From Campylobacterales bacterium (GTDB taxonomy: Bacteria; Campylobacterota; Campylobacteria; Campylobacterales; Arcobacteraceae): DNA of 8,680 nt. Where the stretch lies: assembly GCA_019752775.1 (NCBI GenBank), contig JAIELU010000178.1:1-8680 (forward strand), in the 5' to 3' direction. A program made the translations under genes and the position numbers. The notes below the pieces were generated by a model that worked only from the letters and a program-made list of their open reading frames with translations, was not told where the DNA came from and searched no databases. Shown one piece after another: positions 1-5,200 of the stretch. Position 1 is the first letter of the stretch; each line of letters begins with the position of its first letter.

Positions 1-112
1 CTTCATATTTAATTTTTACCCAAGTAGCCTCCTATCCTTCCAATCTAAGTAAACAAAGGTTAAATGTTTTGAGCAAATGATAACAAAACAATTTTTTTTC
101 TGCAAAAGTTAA
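1..112. other. Unassigned sequence upstream of the hisG fragment
   Basis: I recognise no gene here. The frame that continues into the hisG fragment is closed by a TAA at 50-52 and by another TAA directly before the ATG at 113. A different forward frame is open from base 3 to a TGA at 78-80, so it could be the tail of an upstream gene, but I cannot name it. The 11-base word GTTAAATGTTT occurs at 59-69 and again at 108-118, the second copy spanning the point where recognisable hisG sequence begins. A T-rich run lies at about 91-99. No tRNA or terminator hairpin is evident. Confidence 0.4.
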
Positions 113-385
113 ATGTTTCAAGAGGCAAAAAAATATTTTGAACAAAAAGCTATGGCTGTTGAGATTATCAAACTTTATGGTTCTATTGAATTAGCGCCAC
201 TTGTTGGGCTTTGTGATTGTATTATTGATATTGTTGAAACTGGTGAAACAATGAAACAAAATGGTCTTGAAGTTGGTCCTACAATCATGGAAAGTAGCGC
301 TCACTTAATTGCAAATAAAAACTCATTTTATGCTAAAAAAGATTTAATCTTAGATTTAAAAGAAAGAATAGAAGCACATATATAA
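113..385 (+). pseudogene. hisG: 5'-truncated ATP phosphoribosyltransferase (HisG C-terminal part)
   Basis: HisG catalyses the first step of histidine synthesis, joining ATP and PRPP. The 90 residues here match the last part of short-form HisG. The block LYGSIELAPLVGL (residues 22-34) is followed by DIVETGETMKQNGL (39-52), which contains the PRPP-binding loop, and the end SSAHLIANKNSF is typical. Short-form HisG is normally a little over 200 residues, so about the first 110 are missing, including domain I. An in-frame TAA lies immediately before the ATG and there is no Shine-Dalgarno sequence, so this is probably a non-functional remnant left by a deletion or rearrangement. The protein ends without the extra regulatory domain of long-form HisG, so the parent would have needed HisZ or an equivalent. 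Its stop overlaps the next gene's start (TAATG), suggesting they were once co-translated. An assembly or sequencing error is the main alternative. Confidence 0.75.
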
Positions 386-1083
386 TGGGATTAGATTTAT
401 ACGCAAAGGTTGAGCCTTATTTAGATTTTGAAGAAGAGATTTATACTTTACATAGAGAGTTTTTACGATTTGTAATGGTAAATGAACTGGATAATATTAT
501 CGATATTGGTTGTGGTCAAGGATATTTTTTAGAGAATCTAAAAGTAAATAAAAAGAAATATTTTGGAATTGATTTAAGTGTTGAACAAATAAAAGTTTGC
601 CAAGAAAAAAACTTAAATGCAAAAGCGATAGATTTAAAAGATGTAAAAGAAAAATTTGATTGCGCAACTGCTATTTTTGATGTATTAAATTATATTCCCA
701 AAAAAGATTTAAAAGCATTTATTCTTGCGACAAATATTGTCCTAAATCAAGGAGCTTATTTTATTTTTGATGTAAACTCGTATTTTGGGTTTGATGAGGT
801 TGCTCAAGGATGTATTAATATTGATGTTGATGATAAATTTATCGCAATTGATGCAAACTTTGGAAATAACAAACTTCAAACTGATATTACACTTTTTGAG
901 AAACAAGAAAATGGATTGTTTTCTAAACAAAGTGATTCTATAATCCAAGAATATCACTCCAAAGAGTTTTTGACAGAACTTTTAGAAGAGTCGGGTTTTA
1001 AGATAAAAGAGATAAAAGAGTTTAATTTACACACAGATGAAACTGCTGATAAATTAATCTTTATTTGCAGAAAAATAGCCTAA
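385..1083 (+). CDS. Class I SAM-dependent methyltransferase
   Basis: The protein is 232 residues with a seven-beta-strand methyltransferase fold. Motif I is NIIDIGCGQG (residues 37-46), the glycine-rich SAM loop. The acidic residue that contacts the SAM ribose is in GIDLS (61-65). A motif IV-like stretch, FDCATAIFDVLNYIP, spans 91-105, and a later strand reads FIFDVNS (126-132). It resembles the Methyltransf_25/11 group of small-molecule methyltransferases, but the substrate cannot be read from the sequence. The start overlaps the hisG fragment stop by one base and no strong ribosome binding site precedes it, so translation was probably coupled to hisG. With hisG broken, expression may now depend on the fragment or on upstream transcription. 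The downstream gene has its own promoter-like region 57 bases later. There is no membrane segment, so it is a cytoplasmic enzyme. Confidence 0.85.
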   Translation: MGLDLYAKVEPYLDFEEEIYTLHREFLRFVMVNELDNIIDIGCGQGYFLENLKVNKKKYFGIDLSVEQIKVCQEKNLNAKAIDLKDVKEKFDCATAIFDVLNYIPKKDLKAFILATNIVLNQGAYFIFDVNSYFGFDEVAQGCINIDVDDKFIAIDANFGNNKLQTDITLFEKQENGLFSKQSDSIIQEYHSKEFLTELLEESGFKIKEIKEFNLHTDETADKLIFICRKIA

Positions 1084-1103
1084 TACAAAATATTTAAACT
1101 TTT

Positions 1104-1121
1104 GTGTTAGAGTAATAACAC
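1104..1121. promoter_or_regulatory. Dyad in the promoter region of the FmdE-like gene
   Basis: GTGTTA and TAACAC form a perfect 6-bp inverted repeat separated by six bases. It lies just upstream of a -10-like TAAAAT (1122-1127) and 19 bases before the AAAGG ribosome binding site of the gene at 1141. The position fits an operator; a short hairpin or chance in AT-rich DNA are alternatives. Confidence 0.35.
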
Positions 1122-1140
1122 TAAAATACAAAGGTTTAAA

Positions 1141-1746
1141 ATGACTTACCCACAATTTTTTGATAATATCCCAAAAATAAAATTACAAGACGATTTGGCT
1201 TCTTTATTAGGAGCATTTGAAGATGGATTTATAGAATATTCATATTTAGATAGCGTAAAAAGTGCAGGACATAGCTGTCCAACAGTTTTAGGAGCGTATC
1301 TTATGGTTCTTGAGGGATTAAAATCATTACATGAAAATGAAGTTCCAAAACGAGGAAATATCTTAATTGAATTCAAAGAAAATCAAACAACAGGAGTTGC
1401 TGGAGTTATAGGAAGTGTTATGACAAATATCACAGGTTCAACTACAACGAATGGTTTTAAAGGGCTTGCAGGGAAACATGATAGAAATCATTTAATGAAT
1501 TTTGAAAAAAATATAGATGGTGCAAGTGTTAGGTTTACAAGACTTGATACACAAAAAAGTGTAGATGTTTTTTATGATGCAAGTAGTATTTCTGCTCATT
1601 CTGATATGAACTTTTTAATGCAAAAAGCTGTTCAAGGAAGTGCTACAAAAGAAGAAATAATTGAGTTTGGAAAACTTTGGCAACAAAGAGTTGAAGATAT
1701 TTCAAATAGTGTGAATAAAGTTATAAGAGTAGATATGAAAGAGTAA
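1141..1746 (+). CDS. FmdE-like domain protein
   Basis: This 201-residue protein resembles the FmdE domain, named after subunit E of formylmethanofuran dehydrogenase but widespread outside methanogens. The characteristic metal-ligand segment is SAGHSCPTVLGAYL (residues 41-54), with His44 and Cys46 in the place of the family GHxCPG motif. A second family-like block, TNITGSTTTNGFKGLAGKH, covers 95-113. FmdE proteins often bind a metal and associate with molybdopterin or formate-linked metabolism, but no partner is present here and the reaction is unknown. The usual C-terminal zinc-finger cysteines of longer FmdE proteins are absent. The start at 1141 is supported by AAAGG at 1130-1134. The gene is probably monocistronic: the preceding gene ends 57 bases upstream, and trpS converges on it from 19 bases away with no terminator hairpin between them. 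Confidence 0.65.
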   Translation: MTYPQFFDNIPKIKLQDDLASLLGAFEDGFIEYSYLDSVKSAGHSCPTVLGAYLMVLEGLKSLHENEVPKRGNILIEFKENQTTGVAGVIGSVMTNITGSTTTNGFKGLAGKHDRNHLMNFEKNIDGASVRFTRLDTQKSVDVFYDASSISAHSDMNFLMQKAVQGSATKEEIIEFGKLWQQRVEDISNSVNKVIRVDMKE

Positions 1747-1765
1747 TTCTTTTATATCTATTTTC

Positions 1766-2731
1766 TTAGATTAATCCAACAGCGTCTCTAATGATTTCCA
1801 TTTTAGCAGCTGCAATTTTTCTAGCTTTTGATGCACCAAAAACTAATATTTCTCTTACTTCTTTTTTGTTGTTTAAGTAATATTCTCTTTTTTCTTCATA
1901 AGGTGCAAAATATTCATTTATTTTTTCAAGTAGAGTCATTTTAAAATGACCATATCCCTCACCTGGAGTTGCATATCTTTTTTGTAAATCTTTTAATTCA
2001 TTTTCATTCATAAATAGTTTACATAAAGTATAGATATTGCAGTTTTCCCACTCTTTTGGCTCATCTAATTCTCTTGAGTCAGTTACAATTCCCATAACTT
2101 GTTTTTTTCTTTGTTTTGCACTTGTAAACATGTCAATTGTATTGTTGTATGATTTAGACATTTTCGCTCCATCAGTTCCTGGAACTGTAGCTACCACTTC
2201 ATCAACTCTTGATTCTGGTAAAACAAAAATTTCTTTGCCGTAAGCGTGATTAAATGAAGTTGCAATATCTCTTGTCATTTCAACATGTTGGATTTGGTCT
2301 TTTCCTACAGGCACAATATTTGAATCAAATAGTAAAATATCAGCAGCCATTAAAACAGGATATGAAAATAGACCATGACTTGCAACAATTCCACGTGCTG
2401 TTTTATCTTTGTAAGAGTGAGACCTTTCTAATAGTCCCATAGAAGTGTGATTTGATAATAACCAGTATAATTCAAGAACCTCTTTTACATCGTGTTGTAC
2501 CCAAAATGTTGATTTCTCTGGGTCCATTCCAAGTGCTAAAAAGTTAATTGCTGCTTCATAAGTATTATTTTCTAAAGCTTCTTTTTCTTTCACCGATGTT
2601 AAAGCATGATATGATGCTAAAAATGCGAAAAGTTCACCTTCATTTTGTGACTCTATCATTTTTTTTACCATACCAAAATAGTTTCCTATGTGTATTGTCC
2701 CTGATGGTTGAATACCTGATAAAATTCTCAA
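1766..2731 (-). CDS. trpS: Tryptophanyl-tRNA synthetase
   Basis: TrpRS charges tRNA-Trp with tryptophan using ATP. This 321-residue protein has the normal length of the bacterial enzyme. The class I signature HIGH appears as HIGN within PSGTIHIGNY (residues 9-18), as is usual for TrpRS. The KMSKS loop is residues 190-194. The segment MAADILLFDSNIVPVGKDQ (128-146) is the conserved core that lines the tryptophan pocket. Translation starts at a TTG. The ATG five bases upstream is out of frame and closes at once, while TTG gives the standard N-terminus (MRILSGIQPSG) and follows AAGGA (2739-2743) by seven bases. It lies 40 bases downstream of mntP on the same strand, but it has its own extended -10 in that gap. 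I see no T-box leader. Confidence 0.97.
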   Translation of the reverse strand: MRILSGIQPSGTIHIGNYFGMVKKMIESQNEGELFAFLASYHALTSVKEKEALENNTYEAAINFLALGMDPEKSTFWVQHDVKEVLELYWLLSNHTSMGLLERSHSYKDKTARGIVASHGLFSYPVLMAADILLFDSNIVPVGKDQIQHVEMTRDIATSFNHAYGKEIFVLPESRVDEVVATVPGTDGAKMSKSYNNTIDMFTSAKQRKKQVMGIVTDSRELDEPKEWENCNIYTLCKLFMNENELKDLQKRYATPGEGYGHFKMTLLEKINEYFAPYEEKREYYLNNKKEVREILVFGASKARKIAAAKMEIIRDAVGLI

Positions 2732-2755
2732 ATCATAATCCTTGTTTTTTGGCGC

Positions 2756-2764
2756 ATTATATCA
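2756..2764 (-). promoter_or_regulatory. Extended -10 promoter of trpS
   Basis: Read on the minus strand this is TGATATAAT, a perfect -10 hexamer with the extended TGn. It lies 24 bases upstream of the trpS TTG start, in the short gap after mntP. It lets trpS be transcribed independently of mntP. No convincing -35 is seen, which is normal for Campylobacterota sigma-70 promoters. Confidence 0.65.
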
Positions 2765-2771
2765 AAAGTAA

Positions 2772-3311
2772 CTAAAAAATCAGTATTTTAAATCCAATAA
2801 GGATTAAAACAATTCCACCAAGAAGTTCAGCTTTTGTTTCGTATTTATCTCCACCTTTTTGCCCAATATAAACACCTAAAATACTGAATAAAAAAGTTAT
2901 TATTCCAATAAGAAATAAAGATAAATAAACGTTTAAATCAAAAAGATGTAAAGTAAATCCAGCAGCCATAGCATCAATACTTGTAGCAATTGCTAAAGTC
3001 AATAAAATTTTATTTGATATTTTTGTTATCTCTTCTTCAACATTTTCATTTAAGGCTTCATATATCATTTTTCCACCAATGATTACTAATAAGACAAAAG
3101 CAATGATGCTATCATATCCTTGAATATACTCTTTTAGTCCAATTCCTCCAAGGTATCCAATAAAGGGCATCAATGCTTGAAAAATACCAAAAAATAGTCC
3201 AGCTTTTAATGCTAAGATTTTTATATCACCTTTATTTTTTATTCCAAGCCCAATAGAAACAGCAAAAGCATCCATACTAAGTGCAAATGATAAGATTATA
3301 ATTTCTAACAT
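2772..3311 (-). CDS. mntP: Manganese efflux pump MntP
   Basis: MntP exports Mn(II) across the inner membrane and protects against manganese excess. The protein is 179 residues, close to the family norm of about 190, and consists of six hydrophobic helices in two related halves. Each half carries the conserved acidic motif: SMDAFAVSIGLG (residues 12-23, Asp14) in helix 1 and SIDAMAAG (111-118, Asp113) in helix 4. The start has an AAGGGA-type ribosome binding site at 3316-3321. A TATAAT box 28 bases upstream of the start leaves only a short leader, so there is no room for the yybP-ykoY manganese riboswitch that often controls mntP. The gene is divergent from a metal-regulated exporter module and lies just upstream of trpS. 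Confidence 0.92.
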   Translation of the reverse strand: MLEIIILSFALSMDAFAVSIGLGIKNKGDIKILALKAGLFFGIFQALMPFIGYLGGIGLKEYIQGYDSIIAFVLLVIIGGKMIYEALNENVEEEITKISNKILLTLAIATSIDAMAAGFTLHLFDLNVYLSLFLIGIITFLFSILGVYIGQKGGDKYETKAELLGGIVLILIGFKILIF

Positions 3312-3338
3312 AATTTCCCTTTTTTATATTAAGGCGGG

Positions 3339-3344
3339 ATTATA
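3339..3344 (-). promoter_or_regulatory. -10 element of mntP
   Basis: The minus strand reads TATAAT, 28 bases upstream of the mntP start codon, giving an expected transcription start near 3332 and a leader of about 20 bases. I see no clear -35 and no obvious metal-regulator palindrome at this promoter itself. Confidence 0.55.
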
Positions 3345-3405
3345 ACTAAAATTAAGAAGATAAAAGCTGAAAATATAAATAGAAAATTATTGAGATCTAA
3401 AGTAT

Positions 3406-3510
3406 TTAATATAAATTTTTTAAATATAAATTTTTTAAATATTAAGTTTTTAAATATTAAGTTTATAAATATTAAGTTTATAAATATTAAGTTTATAAAT
3501 ATTAAGTTTA
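3406..3510 (+). repeat. Seven-copy 15-bp AT-rich tandem repeat
   Basis: The unit is TAAATATTAAGTTTA. The last four copies (3451-3465, 3466-3480, 3481-3495, 3496-3510) are identical. The copy at 3436-3450 differs by one base, and the first two (3406-3420, 3421-3435) are more diverged (ATAAATTTTT ends). The array ends at 3510, immediately before the regulator's operator and promoter, and covers most of the space between mntP and the regulator. Because 15 is a multiple of three, it reads as an open frame of repeated five-residue units in phase with the regulator, but this is not credible protein. Identical terminal copies suggest recent slippage expansion, so copy number may vary between strains. 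Confidence 0.95.
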
Positions 3511-3511
3511 T

Positions 3512-3542
3512 TTTATATACTATATGGGGTATATTATATAAA
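3512..3542. promoter_or_regulatory. G-tract palindrome, candidate operator of the metal regulator
   Basis: An AT-rich inverted repeat flanks a central TGGGG (3525-3529). The inner arms are ATATACTATA (3515-3524) and TATATTATAT (3530-3539). Over the full 13-base arms 12 positions pair, the one mismatch being C3520 with T3534. CsoR/RcnR-family repressors typically recognise a run of G flanked by AT-rich inverted repeats, so this fits an autoregulatory site. It overlaps a -10-like TATACT (3516-3521) and abuts the regulator's ribosome binding site (AAGGA, 3541-3545), so bound repressor would block transcription. The operator role is inference; the dyad and G-tract are seen directly. Confidence 0.65.
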
Positions 3543-3551
3543 GGAATAAAT

Positions 3552-3851
3552 ATGGCATATTGTTGTGAAGTTGAGAGAAAAAAACTACAAAATAGAATAA
3601 GTAGAATCAATGGACAAGTAAATTCATTAAAAAATAAATTTAATGATGAAAAATTTAAATTAGAAGATGATCCATATGAAACCATTAGGCAATTAACAGC
3701 AATAAAAGGTGCAGTTAGTGGTATGATTAGTTCCTATATAGAACATTATGCAAAAGGTCATTTGATTGAAGGTATAAAAAATGGTTCAAGTTCTGAAGCT
3801 GAAGCACAGATTGATAACTTGTTAGAAATAATAAAAGTATATGGAAAATAA
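3552..3851 (+). CDS. CsoR/RcnR-family metal-sensing repressor
   Basis: This 99-residue all-helical protein belongs to the family of CsoR (Cu), RcnR and DmeR (Ni/Co) and FrmR (formaldehyde). Family landmarks are RISRINGQVNSLK (residues 15-27) in helix 1 and RQLTAIKGAVSGM (46-58) in helix 2. The start is ATG 3552, with AAGGA six bases upstream; the frame is open further 5' only because of the tandem repeat. It differs from E. coli RcnR. The loop between helices 1 and 2 is about five residues longer, and the ligand Cys35 aligns with Pro41. The only cysteines are a pair, Cys4-Cys5. His65 and His70 follow in helix 2. It is probably co-transcribed with the cation exporter that begins 13 bases after its stop, an arrangement like rhizobial dmeRF. 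It presumably represses both until metal binds. The metal is unproven. Confidence 0.82.
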   Translation: MAYCCEVERKKLQNRISRINGQVNSLKNKFNDEKFKLEDDPYETIRQLTAIKGAVSGMISSYIEHYAKGHLIEGIKNGSSSEAEAQIDNLLEIIKVYGK

Positions 3852-3864
3852 AGGAAATATAAAA

Positions 3865-4854
3865 ATGGAAGATTGTAAATTTGGATTAAATGATCATAAG
3901 CCTTTTTTGAAAGATAAAAATAATCACCACAACCATAATCATGAGCATAATCATGAGCATAATCATCAAAGTGCTTCTTGTTCTCACGAAGATGAACATT
4001 CTCACTCTCATGACCACAGAGGTACAGATAAAAAAGTTTTAAAATGGGCTTTAAGTATTACTTTAATTACAATGTTTTTAGAGTTTTTTTATGGGTTTTT
4101 ATCAAACTCATTAGCTTTAATTTCAGATGCAATTCATATGTTTACCCATTCATTTGCTTTGATTATCTCTTTAGTAGCAATTATAATAGCAAGTAAAAAA
4201 GCTCCATTATCAAAAACTTTTGGTTTTTACAGAACTGAAGTATTAGCTGCTTTTGTAAATGGAATTACTATTATTTTATCTATTGCTTGGATTATTTATG
4301 AAGCAATTTTAAGATTTTTTAATCCTCAAATTATTGATATAAAAACGGCAATGATAGTTGCAATTATTGGACTGGTTATAAATATAATAACAGGTTTTAT
4401 TTTGATGCAAGGTGATAAAAATAATATAAATTTAAAATCTGCATTTGTTCATATGTTAAGTGATGCTTTATCTTCAGTTGCAATTATTATAGGTTATGTG
4501 GTTATATATTTTACTCAATGGTATTTTATAGATATTATTTTGGCAGTTATTGTAGCAATTGTTATTGCTAAATGGGCTATTGATATTTTAAAAAATTCTA
4601 TTAATACTTTAATGGAAAGTTCGCCTTTAGATATTAATGAGGTAAAACAATTTATTGAAAAACATAAAGAGGTTTTAGAATTGCATGATGTTCATATTTG
4701 GGAAATAACTCAAGATATGTATAATATGACAGCTCATGTCAAAATAAATAAAGAATCTTTAGAAAATTATGAACAACTTATGCATGAAATAAATCATGAA
4801 TTAAAAGACAAATATAAGATAGTTCATACAACTTTTCAGTTTGAATGGGAATAA
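3865..4854 (+). CDS. Cation diffusion facilitator, DmeF-like Co/Ni (or Zn) exporter
   Basis: CDF proteins are dimeric inner-membrane antiporters that exchange cytoplasmic divalent metal for protons. This 329-residue form has a His-rich cytosolic N-terminus (13 His in residues 21-51, plus Cys39), six membrane helices (about 60-250) and a C-terminal cytosolic domain (about 255-329, with HDVHIWEI at 274-281). The transport-site motifs are SDAIHMFTH in helix 2 (Asp88, His91, His95) and HMLSD in helix 5 (His196, Asp200). The HxxxH in helix 2, in place of the HxxxD of Zn-type CzcD, is what I recall for DmeF-type Co/Ni exporters, and the upstream CsoR/RcnR-type gene supports that. I chose ATG 3865 because AAGGAA (3851-3856) precedes it by eight bases. 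The earlier in-frame ATG at 3841 overlaps the regulator by 11 bases and lacks a site. Zn or Fe export remains possible. Confidence 0.85.
   Translation: MEDCKFGLNDHKPFLKDKNNHHNHNHEHNHEHNHQSASCSHEDEHSHSHDHRGTDKKVLKWALSITLITMFLEFFYGFLSNSLALISDAIHMFTHSFALIISLVAIIIASKKAPLSKTFGFYRTEVLAAFVNGITIILSIAWIIYEAILRFFNPQIIDIKTAMIVAIIGLVINIITGFILMQGDKNNINLKSAFVHMLSDALSSVAIIIGYVVIYFTQWYFIDIILAVIVAIVIAKWAIDILKNSINTLMESSPLDINEVKQFIEKHKEVLELHDVHIWEITQDMYNMTAHVKINKESLENYEQLMHEINHELKDKYKIVHTTFQFEWE
3937..3966 (+). repeat. Short in-frame tandem repeat coding His-rich stretch
   Basis: The 12-base unit AATCATGAGCAT (Asn-His-Glu-His) occurs at 3937-3948 and 3949-3960, and a third partial copy follows (3961-3966). It encodes part of the exporter's metal-binding N-terminal tail and can expand or contract without breaking the frame. 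Confidence 0.85.
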
Positions 4855-4884
4855 CTTTAGTAAAAGAAAATTCTAATCTCTTTA

Positions 4885-4893
4885 TGATACAAT
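4885..4893 (+). promoter_or_regulatory. Extended -10 promoter of the small Cys protein gene
   Basis: TGATACAAT is an extended -10 (TGn plus TACAAT) 27 bases upstream of the ATG at 4920. Directly after it, partly overlapping, is the 8-bp palindrome TTCGCGAA (4893-4900) at the expected transcription start. The gene therefore need not depend on the exporter transcript upstream. Confidence 0.55.
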
Positions 4894-4919
4894 TCGCGAA
4901 ATTTTTAAAAGGAGATAAT

Positions 4920-5126
4920 ATGGCAGCTGTAATAGTTGAAAAAGCATGTGGTTGTTTTAGAAATTCAGATTTCGAACAAGAAACACACTTTGCTTCAATT
5001 GATGAAGCTTTAGAAAAAGCAAATGAAATGTGTATAATTATGAATGAAGATTTTTGCCACAAACACAAATTTAAAACAGAATATATTGATGGAAATGTAA
5101 TGATAAAAATGGAAATGAACGGATAA
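4920..5126 (+). CDS. Small Cys/His-containing protein, function unknown
   Basis: This is a 68-residue soluble protein. The start at 4920 is set by a strong ribosome binding site, AAGGAG (4909-4914), five bases upstream; the frame is open further 5' but no better start exists. Four cysteines are spread as Cys10-x-Cys12 in KACGCFRNSDFE near the N-terminus, Cys38, and Cys46, the last within FCHKHKF, which also has two histidines. The pattern suggests metal or Fe-S binding, but a simple structural role is possible. I recall similar small proteins as conserved hypotheticals in Campylobacterota, without a known function. The gene follows the metal exporter by 65 bases and precedes serS by 74 bases, with promoter-like elements on both sides, so it is probably its own unit. 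Confidence 0.75.
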   Translation: MAAVIVEKACGCFRNSDFEQETHFASIDEALEKANEMCIIMNEDFCHKHKFKTEYIDGNVMIKMEMNG

Positions 5127-5167
5127 ATTTAACTTATCATCTAATCTCTTTGTAGAGTTTTTTTGGC

Positions 5168-5173
5168 TACAAT
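5168..5173 (+). promoter_or_regulatory. -10 element of serS
   Basis: TACAAT lies 27 bases before the serS ATG, the same hexamer and the same distance as the preceding gene's promoter. The -35 region is weak (T-rich CTCTTTGTAG around 5146-5155). No T-box or other leader RNA fits in the short 5' untranslated region. Confidence 0.5.
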
Positions 5174-5200
5174 GCACAAAAAATAATACAAAGAGCAAAG

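Noticed and set aside
742..957. Minus-strand open frame inside the methyltransferase gene
   Set aside because: It is a shadow of a well-supported coding region and has no start signals.
2732..2771. T-box leader before trpS
   Set aside because: The gap is 40 bases and contains the promoter; no structured leader or terminator fits.
3312..3345. yybP-ykoY manganese riboswitch before mntP
   Set aside because: The TATAAT box leaves a leader of only about 20 bases, too short for the riboswitch.
3406..3510. CRISPR array
   Set aside because: The 15-bp units abut one another with no spacers.
3390..3551. N-terminal extension of the metal regulator through the tandem repeat
   Set aside because: The repeated five-residue units come from a 15-bp DNA repeat in phase with the gene; ATG 3552 has a proper ribosome binding site and the family N-terminus.
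3329..3685. Minus-strand open frame across the repeat array and the regulator start
   Set aside because: It is antisense to the regulator and open only because of the repeat; no ribosome binding site or recognisable protein.
3841..3864. Earlier start of the CDF exporter at 3841
   Set aside because: It would overlap the regulator by 11 bases and lacks a ribosome binding site, while ATG 3865 has AAGGAA at good spacing.
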